Shown piece by piece: positions 26,561 through 36,829 of a stretch of 64,000 bases of DNA. Source of the stretch: Takakia lepidozioides. Lineage: Eukaryota > Streptophyta > Takakiopsida > Takakiales > Takakiaceae. The stretch covers positions 39,928,001 to 39,992,000 of the forward strand of contig CM060733.1 of assembly GCA_030704615.1 (NCBI GenBank). Reading direction: 5' to 3'. The notes below the pieces were generated by a model. It ran no database searches. It saw only the letters and a program-made list of their open reading frames with translations, and was not told the DNA's origin. Position 1 is the first letter of the stretch; each line of letters begins with the position of its first letter. The translations under genes and the position numbers were made by a program.

Positions 26561-27638
26561 GATTTCTCTATGAGAACCACCACAGTGCAGCTAGGCAGAC
26601 AGAGATTGACACACGGCCTGCCCCAACCTGCGCGCAACAGAAGAAGACAAGGTGAGCGCGCAGCAGAAGAAGACGAGGACGAGGTCTGCGCGGCGGATAG
26701 GGCTTAGTGCTAGGCGGGGGAAAAAAAAAAAACGTCTCAAAAGGAATTTGAGCACGGGATGCTGTGGCGGGTGAACGATGATCTTACCAGTACGCTACAC
26801 ACTAACATCTATAACACTATCTCAAATATATATATATATTTTAGGACTTTTCCAACCCCTTTGTATATACATAGTCTGTATGTGGGGGTATTTAATAAAC
26901 CCCCTTCTGTTCACGCACGTGATAGGTACATTAAACCTCGGTGCACCCCCCGGCCCTGCCTCTCGCTGGTTGAGTCCGTTCAGTCTGGCAAATCTGCCCG
27001 GTCTTTTGAATGAGGACAGTCTGCTCGGTCTGCCCACTCAGCCCTGAGTCTGCTCAATCTGCCGAGTCTGCTGAGTCTGCCCATTATGCTGAGTCTGCTG
27101 AGTGATGAGTCTTCTGAGTCTGTTGAGTCGTGACTCTGCCGAGTCGGCTGAGTGTAGTGGGACCAGGACCCAACCTACTTGCGAGTCTGTAGAGTTTGCT
27201 GGAGAGGCAATTGGAGTGGTCTGCTGAGAGGACTGCTACCGTGAAACTCATGAGATTCATCTTGCAGGGCGCACTGGAGTGTTGTTGTCATCGACGTGCG
27301 GAAAGGCTACTACACTCACATGAACTCCATCGAGTCTTTGCATGGTTGCCCATATGTTTTGTCATGGATACGGAAGCTGCATGCGGAGTGTTTAGGCTAC
27401 AGTGTTGATTTACCGGGTTGGGAGGAGGTTAGGGCGTTTCAGTTCAACCAGCCTGAAGTGCCCCAACAGCCATTCAGCTGGGAATGCGGGTTTTACGTCA
27501 TGTCATTCATCCAAGGATATTATGAATGGCTACAAACTGGGCATAGTTGAGCCACTTCTAAAAGGGCAGAGAGAAGAGTACCTTTTACAAAACATTGGTT
27601 TACGTTCAAGTTTGCACTTGGCCAACGGATGCATTGTC

Positions 27639-30600
27639 TTAAGTACATCTTGACTGGTTTGACCGCTGCTGAGAAAGTAGTATCCTCATAGATATCCATC
27701 TGGGCCCGAGATTAGAGATGCACCATAGGACGCATTTGTCATGTAAGCATGCTTTTGAGCATTTGCAACGAAATAAAATATGACTTTGCATACACATCCT
27801 ATTGGTCGCATGTGAGTGTAGTGTGGAGTAGTCGCTGTAGACTTGTGACCAATTCACTGCATGTTGTTAAGCGGACTTACCCCTGCACACACAATCATTT
27901 TGTTTAACATACCAAGGGAGTCCACTGGTCAGCAAACAGCCGAGAGTCAGCAGACTGCCAGAGTACGGGAAGAGGGTATGCCTAGGCTTGTGAGAAGACA
28001 GAGGGCAATGTTGCCAGACTGACGAGAGTCCGACAGACTGAGGAGTTGGAACCAGTCCGGCAGACTGGCAGATGCGATTGGGAACCATGAGTCTGCACTG
28101 GTGAGCAGACTGTCGAGAGAGTCACCGGGCACCTCTACAGTACATGAGGTCTCCCATATCTTTCAGCAAGTTTGCGACAGTGATAGGATCTTTGGTTTTT
28201 GCACATGATTGCTTCATCCAAGCCCGCCGGACATGCCAAAGGCATATGAAAATGAGCACTCCTCGAAAAACAGCCCTGCAAAGTACACATGCCCACATGA
28301 GAGACTTCAAAGAGGACTTCGCCGGTGGACTTGGGCACTAACCCAATAGACTGTCTAGTTGACTGGTCTGCCCGTCTATTCCAAACGGATTTAGGCAGCA
28401 GACTCGCCCACTCTGACCTACCATGAGTGTTGCCCTCACGACACCGCCAGCAGACCTGACCACGCTGGCCTCGCAGCGGACTTACGTAAGTGAGTCTTGC
28501 AATGGACTTGGCCAGAGGCATCCCAAATGGATTGGGTTGCCAGCAGACTTCCGAACAGTCCCCTCCGGCGGACTCATCTGCGAGCGGACTTGCTCGACCA
28601 GACTGAGGTCGCAGCAGACTGGTGCACGTGAGTCTTGCAGCGGACTGCTTCCGAACAGTCCCCTCCGGTGGACTCGCCTGCGAGCGGACTTGCTCGACCA
28701 GACTGAGGTCACAACAGACTGGCGCACGTGAGTCTTGCAGCGGTCTGCTTACGAACAGTCCCCTCCGGCGGACCTGCTTGCCAACGGACTTGCTGGACCA
28801 GACTGAGGTCGCAGCAGACTGGCCGGCGTGAGTCTTGCAGCGGACTACTTGAGAACAGTCCCCTCCGGTGGACTGCCCTGCTAGCGGACTTGCCCTTAGG
28901 AGACCAGCAGCAGACTTATCCAGACTTTGCTGGCAGCACACCCGAGCAGACTGACTTTACAGCATACTTGCGCAAGTGAGTCTTCCAGTGGACTTCACTA
29001 GAGGACATTATCAGCGGACTGGTTTGCCAGGAGACTTGCAGAAATGAATGGGCCGGACTTGCAGCCAGGACTGCGTTGTATGGCAGGGGACTTGCCGAAG
29101 AGACAGATAATGGACGCAGACGACGGACTTGCACGCGAGTGTACAGGAGGGTTTGAAACTTACGTAATGGCGTTTATTTCGGCGTCGACATCGTCCACAA
29201 TAAAGGCATTGGGTCGCCAGTCCGGCATTTCTGCGAGGAGAGAGTCCCGCAAGGCTGCCATCCACGGCACCAGGTCTGTTGTCCGCTCGCGCGCGCATAT
29301 GATGTACGCAATTGGTATACCGTTAAGCCACTAGTCGAAGACCATCAACGTGTACAATGGGAACTGTTCAAATGCAGAATGTCAGATGCTGCCAATGTGC
29401 GTACATCCACTACTTCTGCAAGTGGATAAATTGTGAAAGGGATGAAGAGTACATTGTGGTGATTTGTCCCGAAGGTTGCATCGCATGCAACGATACGGGC
29501 ATGGCCTAATTGAAGCATTCGCTTTTTATGTCACTCAGTCTGTATGCCGATTGTGAATATTAAGTCGCCATCGTAGTGCTTGAATGTTGGCGCCAATTTC
29601 TCCTCTTGATAGAAGAAGACCGATTTCGGGTTCTGGTCTTTCCACATGCGGACACTCTCCGCATCGTTGGCATGTTTTTTGAACATTTGCCACGCCCGTT
29701 TCTCGGCCAGGTTGCGCACATCCTGCTCCAGCAAAAAATCGTCCCGTGTCCATGCATCCCCCAACCCGGTGTTGTTCATGATGTGCTCTTTATGTTCCAT
29801 CATGATTTGGGCGACTGACAGGCCTCGGCACAGACACTCCATGACCCATGCTTTCAATTCCTCGCTAATGTGTGGTGCATAGGCGTGGCGAGTGTTCCTG
29901 AACTCAACAGACTTCCCATGACAGGCGTTCCCTTTCGCGTCTGTATGCTCCATATTGTTGTAGTACGTGAGGACACAGATGTCGGGGGCAAGATAGCATT
30001 GCTGGACCTTGAAACAGCACTGACAACCATGCTTGTAAGACTCTCCATATTCCGACTTCTTTCTCCTTGGGCCTTTATGAGGGTGAGATGTTCCAACACC
30101 CACAAGAGGTCCTCCACATTTTAGTTTGGGATCCTCCACTATCGCATTGTTGGTGCGTTTGTCATTTGGACCGTAGCAGCATTGATACCTGGACATAAAA
30201 ATCACAATGGATATCCATCGACTCTGGAAGCATGAAATCACAGAACGTGGGTACGAAAAATGGCAACAGACATGCAATCAGACTACAAAAGGACGATGAG
30301 GATGGAGCACACATGATACTGTTCAGAGAATTGCTGGCTCTCGGCTCTTTTAGCATGCCGGGTTGCATTTTAGTATGGACATTCACCCAAAACTGAGTGG
30401 GGTAGTCCACCAAACTCTCCTCTCCAAGGAGAAAGTCATCAACTCTATCCCACGGTATGCAGGCCTTCAGAACATTCTGTCTGGCACCCATATAACCATA
30501 TTGCGTGTCTCTCTTCCATTGGAGGTCCTTCGTGTTGAAGGGTCCCGGTTTGGGTGTTTGTAAACTTTATCGAAGAGGCTGTATAATCCAACATCCCGTT

Positions 30601-30752
30601 TTTAGTATATCATCACCTTCTACTTCCACGTCCATGCCCTGTACAGTACAGAGGACACGCTTTAAAATCTGCAAGAAACGTGTCCAACGTGCAAAGAGCA
30701 TCAGTGCGCACGTTCGCGGCTGTTGGCAAGTGGCGGACGGCTTTGAATTCAT
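27639..30752 (-). pseudogene. MULE transposase (mudrA-like) with in-frame stops
   Basis: This is the DDE transposase of the 18.6 kb element. It starts at a Met (30752) just inside the right TIR. Segments in order: an N-terminal part with ACIPWDRVDDFLLGEES; a Cys/His region GCQCCFKV...NACHG in the exon starting 30188; RNLAEKRAWQMFKKHA; CDATFGTNHHN with the first catalytic Asp; a splice to FPLYTLMVFD; GIPIAYIICARERTTDL; FIVDDVDAEINAIT with the second Asp; then a 888 bp intron (29163-28276, phase 2) to VFRGVLIFICLWHVRRAW. A SWIM-like C-x-C-x3-C-x-H-x2-C cluster (CKCSKACLHDKC) lies near 27750. In-frame stops fall at 30567 (TAA), 29531 (TGA) and within FD*W near 29320. It converges on the Ulp1 gene end at 27550. 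Confidence 0.85.
28480..28885. repeat. 100-bp minisatellite, four units, in the transposase intron
   Basis: The landmark GAACAGTCCCCTCCGG recurs at about 28553, 28653, 28753 and 28853, an exact 100 bp period. Each unit carries several GCGGACT/CAGACT words. The 268-codon ORF across it on the minus strand is a by-product of the repeat. Confidence 0.9.
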
Positions 30753-30899
30753 GCCCTAAAAATGGAGGGCTCAGATGACATTTGCGAACGAACGGTCCAG
30801 ATGCAGCATCATCAGTGGATTGGAGGAAAACGGACTCATGGGCGGCGGACTGGCAGGCAGACTATTGGGTGGACTGGCCGGGACTGGCACAGCGGACTG

Positions 30900-31300
30900 G
30901 CATGGATGGCGCGGATGGGTTTCTCAGAATGGACGATCCAGATCCTTTGGCCGGCGCGGATTGGCAGACTGGGGGCAGCAGACGGGCACAGCGGACTATT
31001 GGGTGGACTTGTGGGGACTAACACAACGGACTGGCGTGCACAGCAGACTGGCGGTTTGGCGGACTGAGGGGAACTGGAGTCACGGGCAGCGGACTGGTGG
31101 GCGGACTGGCCGCGCCGGACTGGGGGCGCGGCGGAGCGCGGGTAGGGGTGCCGCAGGCGCGGCTCGTGGGGCCGCGGCAGCAGGGCGACCGCGCGCAGCG
31201 GCGGGGGGTCCCGGTAGGGGGAGCCGGGCGTCCGTGCGCGGGGCCCACTGGTCAGCTCGCACGTGCGCCATAACGTCCCAATTATTGTAAAATGAGAGGC
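30900..31300 (-). repeat. Right terminal inverted repeat of the 18.6 kb MULE
   Basis: This is the reverse complement of the left TIR and ends GAGAGGC at 31300. Its inner edge abuts the transposase start region, so the TIR probably holds the transposase promoter, as in MuDR. Confidence 0.9.
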
Positions 31301-31414
31301 TTTTTGCAATCTCCCCTACCGAGGTTTCATATATTAAAATATCCACTTTGCTATTTTCGCGAATTTCTAGTAACCAAAAGTACTATAACTCAAGAACAAA
31401 ATTAACCTAGGGGG

Positions 31415-31445
<31 letters not shown>

Positions 31446-32439
31446 TCAAATTCCAAATCTCCCACATGAACGGCCAATCACCGCTCCAAGAAAGCCCAGG
31501 TACCATCTGGATATTATTATGTAGTAAGGTAGTAGATCAGTGCGTGACTCGGTATGGGCTGTGCAGCAATTTGATACTCCCGCACTCTCTCCAGACAGCC
31601 AGCATATCATAATGGCATGTATATGGATAGTATCAGGCACAGGGTTTAGGTTGTGTATTAAGGTACATAACTGAGTCTGCTTATGGGTTAAGCTTTGAGT
31701 CGGGATAATCAATCGCTAGTGGGATAGTTGAATTTAAGCTATGGCCATGTGGGTAGTGGTATGTATATAATGTGAGCAGCTGCATTAAAAGGTTTGACCT
31801 GTAGAAGGGTGTGAGTTGCTGCAACCATGGCCGGTTGTACACAAACCACCCTTTAAGGGTGACAGTTTCTTTGGTATGCTGATATGGGGAGGGATGAGTG
31901 TGGCAGGTGGGGTATGTAGGAGTATACATAGTATACAGCATAGAGTTGGAGAGGAATTGGAATGCCCAAGGTGAACTTCTGGGGAGAGCACATCAGGTGA
32001 TTTGTAATCTTCAGACGTGGTGAATGACATGTGTTTTGTACAAAAGCTTATACTATGACTTGAATTTGTATAATCTGAATAGCATTTTGGTGCCTTCATG
32101 TCCTCCTTGAGTAGCCAGTGGAGCTGAGTGACATGTGGTATGATGCTCAGATCATGTCGCAGGGAGTGTATGCGAGCCTCTTTGTATGATGGGCATGAAT
32201 TTGGGTGGTCAGGGGGCACTGTACATGGAATCTGCACATGTGAATGGATTGGTGGGGTCTGTGGACTGGTATAATATAGGAGGTTCCTTGTATGAAAGGG
32301 AGCAGAGTATGCACAACGCACTCGTTGAGATCATCTTTTTGTACAACAATACTTTTGATAGGCAGTGTGCTAAGATGATGATAGCGGGGTGAGTACGGGG
32401 AGTGCGGTAAGTACCCATTGAATGGCCTGCAATGTCGGG
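31301..32439. other. Intergenic, poly-A tract, no gene recognised
   Basis: A 29-base poly-A run occupies 31415-31443 and might mark a retroposed insertion, but no reverse-transcriptase or SINE sequence is recognisable next to it. The rest reads as non-coding in all frames. Confidence 0.5.
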
Positions 32440-33115
32440 AAGAGAGGGGGGTATAGATCAAAACATTTGGATGGGGCAATTTCCCCAGAGTACAGCAGGA
32501 TATGTCACTTTCATGTACAAGTAAAAATATCGTAAAATTCAGCAAGTTTGAATAGTATTGTAGTGCCTCACCATCCCTTCCGAGTAACCAGTAGACCGGA
32601 GTGGTATGGAAAAGAAACCAGTAAACCAGAGTGGCATATATAGGAGTAGAATAAGATGACGGAACATATGGATGGGGCAATTTCCCCAGAGTACAGCATG
32701 ATATGTCACTTTCATGTACAGGAAAAATATCAATTTGTGGTGCATGAAAGAGTAGATCAGTACTTAAATTCAGCAAGTCTGAATGGTATTGTAATGTCTC
32801 CCCATCCCTTCCAAGTATCCAGTAGACCGGAGTGGTATGTAAAAGAAACCGGTAAACCGGAGTGGCATGTATAGGCGTAGAATAAGATGACGGAACATAT
32901 GGATGGGGCAATTTCCCCAGAGCACAGTAGGATATGTCACTCTCATGTACAGTAAAATTATCATGTGGTGTCTGAAAGAGTAGATCCGTACTTAAATTCA
33001 GCCTGAATGTCTGAATGGTATTTTAATGTCTCCAAGTATCCAGCAGACCGGAGTGGTATGTAAAAGAAACCGGTAAACCGGAGTGGCATGTGTAGGAGTA
33101 GAATAAGATGACGGG
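32440..33115. repeat. ~200-230 bp tandem repeat, three to four units
   Basis: The block GATGGGGCAATTTCCCCAGAG occurs at about 32471, 32671 and 32901. The companion block AGTAGACCGGAGTGGTATG (and a CAGCAGACCGGAGTGG variant) follows each; a fourth partial unit ends near 33115. A 254-codon minus-strand ORF across it is repeat-driven. Confidence 0.85.
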
Positions 33116-35426
33116 CTCAAGTCACGCAATAAGGTACATAGAAGTTTGTTCAACTCATAGTATGCATAGAAGTTTGCATGGGCAGGGGGGAGCTTAATGA
33201 TTTGAACTGAAATAAGTCCAGAAGGAGAGTGGGCTATATGTGGTGACAATGGCTGCAAACTGAAACATAAGGGGGTTGGTGTGCAAGGGAGCAGGGTTTT
33301 GGAAGTATGGCCAGTTATACTGACTCAGCAATTCATGATCTTGGCCCAGGTTGACAACTGCTATGACATACTGCAGGATGCTAAGAGAATAGTAGGAAGA
33401 TGAGTGTGGGTGGGGCAGCAGAATAAAATACAGACTACAACAGTGAAAATAATGTCTGAAACACTGACAGCAGTGAGCCCTGGGGCACTTGGTGAGAGAA
33501 GTCGATATTGATCTGAGTATACTGAGGGCACCGTGCACAGATTTTGTTAACATTCCAACAATTATCTGTTCGTGGTGCATCATATGGTCGTAGTTTTGTG
33601 TAACTCTGACTTTCATTCTCTGTCTGCACTCAAGAACTCCATCTCAAAGCAGCAACCTTTGCCATAGAGTGGTGATCCGACACACTTGAAATAGAGAGCA
33701 TGCCCTTCAGGAAACTGAAGATATATTGTACACTGCAATAGGATCATTTTTCTAGGCAATAGTGAGGTAGTGACATATGGTCTGTACACTTTTTTGTTTG
33801 TCAGCTCCTTGTATTCAGGTTGTAACAGTGGATGTTTGTGTGAACTGAGACTAAGCATTGTTGGGGTGTGGTAGAGCGTGCCCATGCACATCCTTCATCC
33901 ACCATGCCAGACAACGCCACAAGCCACCATTGCATTGAATGCATGTCCTGTTTGCGAAGGATGGTATCCTTACTGGGATGTGGTGGCCCTATCCTGCAGA
34001 TGCACATATCACCCCTACTGTCTTGGAATGCATCTATAGGGCTCAAACAAGTGTGCCCGTGTTTCATGTGGGCAACTCCTCCATCCTGAATGGTGGAAAT
34101 CGTTTGGGTATGGCCCCATGCATATGAAAGGTATTTTCCTTCTTGTGTGTTTTAGTGCTTGCAAAGGGTTTTTCATTTATTTACCAGAATGTTGGCAATG
34201 AACTTCAGTAGGTGCCATGAAATTGATGAGGGGCCCTATCCATCGTTCTGCCCTTGAGGGTGCTTACTGGCTTGTTGTTGAAAGTTTGTAACAGCAATAC
34301 CCAACCAACTTTGCCCTGACTCCAAGAGTTGGCAGGCTCCTTGCTCAGCCAAGTTTCAAGCCCATAAAACACACTGAATTGAATAGTGCATATCTCAGTG
34401 TCCCAACGTGCTAAATGTTTCATGCGCACAGTATTGCGAGACCAGCAATGATCACTCACATACCAGCATGATATATTGCAGAGGGTCTGCCTGGGTTGCA
34501 TTTTCCAGACTGCCGAGCTGGGCACACCAACAGCATCTCGTCGCTTTGTGCGGGGGCGTAGGCAGCAGTGAGCCCTTGGGCACTTGAGGAAAGGAGCTGA
34601 TGTTGATCCGAGTATACTGGGGGCACCGTGCACAGATTCAGTTGACACTTCAAGAGTTATCTGTTCGTGTTGTATCAGTATACACTTGGCGTGTCTTGAG
34701 CAGGTGCCATTAAATTGTTGGGGAGCCTCATCCATCGTTCTGCCCTTGAGGATATTTACTGGCCTATCATTGATAATCCGTGGCAGCAATACCCGGCCAA
34801 CTTTGTCCTGTCTCCGAGTGCTGGCAGGCTCCTTGGGTTCAAAGAAGCAAACCCAAGTCGGGAGGGCTGTTTAGCGTTCGTCTGGGAGGCCATATCTGCT
34901 CGAACTTGATGCGGTGCCAGTCAACTGTAGTGCGCCAAACACATGGACTGCCCTGAATAGCAGTAACTAGCAGCATATCGACTGAGATACGTGATAGCCA
35001 AGGAGAAGACGTCCTGTAGTGCTTCGTCTTGTCGGTAGTGGGATCTTTGTATGCATTGGTAAGAAAATGGCAACAGACCTTGGTGAGCGTATCATGTCGA
35101 CGCTTACTCCAGACATGTTGGAGTTGCTGTCGACCATACCATGTGGGCGGCGCCTGAGAACTCAAACGATGGCTCAAGATGTGCAATTCCACTCCTCCAC
35201 AAACAGCGAGCAGTGGACTGATTCGGGTTGGAAAATCGTCAAGATCGGCGGGTCGAGCTTCTTCAGCTCAAGAAGCACACCAAGGTCGGGGGCCTGGCTT
35301 GCCTTCGAATGCAGAAGTTCGGCTGAGTGAGCAACACATTGTATAGCGTAAAAGTACGATGAGACGTTTTCTTGTGGATGACAATTTGAGGACTAGCTTG
35401 GGAAGCGTTCACATTAAAATGAATAC
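33116..35426. other. TE-like debris with internal duplications; no gene assigned
   Basis: A block of about 105 bp at 33470-33575 (GAGCCCTGGGGCACTTG..., CACCGTGCACAGATT) recurs at 34567-34670. Another (CATCGTTCTGCCCTTGAGG) occurs at about 34232 and 34733. A plus-strand frame at 33939-34127 (DGILTGMWWPYPADAHITPT) and one at 35019-35330 look protein-like, but I do not recognise the families. Probably decayed mobile DNA. Confidence 0.45.
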
Positions 35427-35876
35427 CTAGAGAGCGACGTCGGCAATCTGCCACCTCTGGTCCTTGGCAGATAGACTTTGAAGCTGGAGAACAACTCTCT
35501 GGGAAAGGAGATTGAAGTACTTCTGTTCCAGCAGACATATACTGCACATGTTGACGCCGATTAGAGCCTGCAGATGAGAAGGTGCATAGCCCGCAGCGTC
35601 TTTATCCTTCACTATAACGTCCAGCAGACATATACTGCACATGTTGTCGCCGATTAGAGCCTGCAGATGAGAAGGTGCAAAGCCCGCAGCGTCTTTCTCC
35701 TTCATTATAACGTCCAGCAGACATATACTGCACATGTTGTCGCCGATTAGAGCCTGCAGATGAGGAGGTGCATAGCCCGCAGCGTCTTTCTCCTTCATTA
35801 TAACTTGGTTGGTGTATGCGGTGTGGGGAGGTCCTGTCTGGGCCTTGATAAAAAAGCAGTCATTTTGACTGAGCAA
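35427..35876 (-). CDS. Hypothetical 149-residue protein with three 31-residue repeats
   Basis: The ORF contains three consecutive copies of a 31-residue unit (KEKDAAGYAPPHLQALIGDN, then MCSICLLDVIM). The DNA period is 93 bp (landmark CCAGCAGACATATACTGC at about 35528, 35621, 35714), so every duplication kept the frame. Each unit has a CSIC pair. A short unique C-terminus (SLSAKDQRWQIADVAL) follows. I do not recognise the family. Codon-length repeat expansion suggests coding, but the first unit is close to the end of transposon-like sequence and expression is unproven. Confidence 0.4.
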   Translation of the reverse strand: MLSQNDCFFIKAQTGPPHTAYTNQVIMKEKDAAGYAPPHLQALIGDNMCSICLLDVIMKEKDAAGFAPSHLQALIGDNMCSICLLDVIVKDKDAAGYAPSHLQALIGVNMCSICLLEQKYFNLLSQRVVLQLQSLSAKDQRWQIADVAL

Positions 35877-36356
35877 CTACCTTGAGCCGTAGGAGTGCGA
35901 GCACGTCGTTCACACCACTAAAGTAAGAAAATAAGATATCGGAAGTAGCGCAAGTGGCAGACACAGCCCCATAAGAAAGCAAAAGTTCTTAAGGACAAGC
36001 GCATGGCAGACATACGGGAGAAGAAGCACAGAGAACACAGCTCCGAGCTATGGCGGCGGCCAGGTCTAAAAGATAAAGAGGGAGCTAGGATAGCGGGACT
36101 GCTGCAAAGGAGGAGAAAATGACACTAGATTGCATAGGAAATTAGCAGAAACCTAAAGCGGGAAGATAGCGGAGAAAACAGCGGGAGGGCGGGAGCTCCG
36201 CCCTCCCGCCTCCCTTCAAAACCCTATGACCTCGTATATGAAGCTTAGAAGAAGTAGACTTTATATTAAAAAAAATGGTGGAATATACAGAAAAGCAAAA
36301 CAAAATGGTGAATACGTAAGTTAGACATGTATGCCAGTGTTTTTTTTTTTCAAATT

Positions 36357-36606
36357 TGGAAAAGAACAGGAGTTTTGCAGGAAATAGCCATATTTTTTGC
36401 TCATCCACTGAAATTTGAACAGAATCATCCTCCTCTGTACTTTCATCCATGTATATCATCCATATTAGGCGAATTCATCCAAGATTTGTATTTTTTTTGG
36501 AGAATTTTGGTGATTTCATCCATGAGAAAATAGGGAATTTATGACAGAATATTCGATTCTGATTTTTGAGGTCGAAAAAGTGCGAAATTTCGCCAGAAAT
36601 AAAAAC
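36357..36606. repeat. Right arm of the wide inverted repeat (partner 10760-10990)
   Basis: The reverse complement shares CATGGATGAAATC, GAATTCGCC, ATGGATGAAAGTA and GGATGATTCTGTTC-like blocks with 10760-10990. The outermost bases read GTTTTTATTTCTGGCG here versus GTTTTTGTTTTGGCG on the left. No direct repeat flanks the pair. Confidence 0.75.
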
Positions 36607-36829
36607 ACTGATGTATGTCATGTTGTTTTAAAGCAACAAAATTTATTACTCCATATTTTCTCAATTCATGCATTAAGAATACAAAGGGAGTGTGTGCTCC
36701 CTCTTGTTCTGTGCCTGGTCTCTATCCACAAGGCTCCGGCAAACAGCAAACATCGTATGAGTACATTCTCTCATGAACAGCAGATTGATGCTTGTGTTAT
36801 GATGTGTCCGTTCCCTATTGTACATCAAT

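Larger units (their letters stand above)
20597..27267 (+). other. 6.67 kb intron of the MULE Ulp1 gene, filled by foreign sequence
   Basis: The donor is GA|GTAAGA after 20596 and the acceptor is TTGCAG| before 27268. The first few hundred bases are AT-rich. The intron then contains a minus-strand transposase-like pseudogene (20996-23603), an RPL23A fragment and the PPR-leader array (to about 26560). AGTCTG-type words are nearly absent between 20700 and 26900 but abundant on both sides, so the bulk of this intron is a later insertion. Confidence 0.7.
15305..27550 (+). pseudogene. MULE-borne zinc-finger / QT-repeat / SIM / Ulp1 cysteine protease gene (degraded)
   Basis: This is the accessory gene of the MULE; Ulp1/C48 proteases cleave SUMO or related modifiers. 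The proposed start, at 15305, opens a segment ending in a C-x2-C-x11-H finger (HCPFCSEIIKDKVQLNRH), followed by an in-frame TAA at 15542. Later segments (about 16720-18024 and 18381-19001) are acidic and rich in Gln-Thr, and include CIIDLTEELDD at 18822, a SUMO-interaction-type motif. The Ulp1 domain is split: 20190-20596 ends VPIVE, and 27268-27550 begins AHWSVVVIDV. The 6671 bp intron has GT/AG ends and phase 2, and rejoins to give an in-frame Glu-Ala-His-Trp. His codon 27272, Gln 27467 and Cys 27485 (WECGFYVMSF) are present; the usual Asp of the triad is Asn (HMNS). Exons between 15544 and 20190 contain stops and frameshifts. Confidence 0.75.
12737..31300. mobile_element. 18.6 kb Mutator-like element (KI/Kaonashi-like) with long TIRs and a Ulp1 gene
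   Basis: Both ends begin GCCTCTCATTTTACAATA and continue as inverted repeats for about 400 bp. Two convergent genes fill the inside. A plus-strand zinc-finger/QT-repeat/Ulp1 gene begins in the left half and ends at 27550. A minus-strand MULE transposase begins near 30752, just inside the right TIR. MULEs carrying Ulp1-like protease genes are known in angiosperms as the Kaonashi (KI) group; assignment here is by content. No target-site duplication is visible at the ends as drawn. The transposase has in-frame stops, so the copy is probably not autonomous. A nested insertion of about 6 kb lies in the Ulp1 intron. Confidence 0.85.

Noticed and set aside
20700-26930. AT-rich stretches with AATACCCC and TTTATTAAACCCCC near both intron ends as TIRs of the nested insertion
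   Set aside because: Only short, gapped similarity; order and orientation are not consistent enough to call TIRs.
20190-27550. Ulp1 gene as an ordinary host SUMO protease
   Set aside because: It lies within TIRs beside a MULE transposase, shares the element's repeat word and has decayed upstream exons.
28480-28885. Regular repeats as a CRISPR array
   Set aside because: Plant nuclear context, contiguous 100-bp units with no unique spacers of uniform length.
28135-28941. 268-codon minus-strand ORF
   Set aside because: Runs through the 100-bp minisatellite inside the transposase intron; the real exon in this area is in another frame.
12728-31310. Target-site duplication of the 18.6 kb MULE
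   Set aside because: Flanks (left ...GTGTATAT, right TTTTTGCAA...) do not match at 8, 9 or 10 bp, so none is claimed.
32147-32911. 254-codon minus-strand ORF with repeated Tyr/Thr/Pro phrases
   Set aside because: Produced by the 200-230 bp tandem repeat; no independent support.
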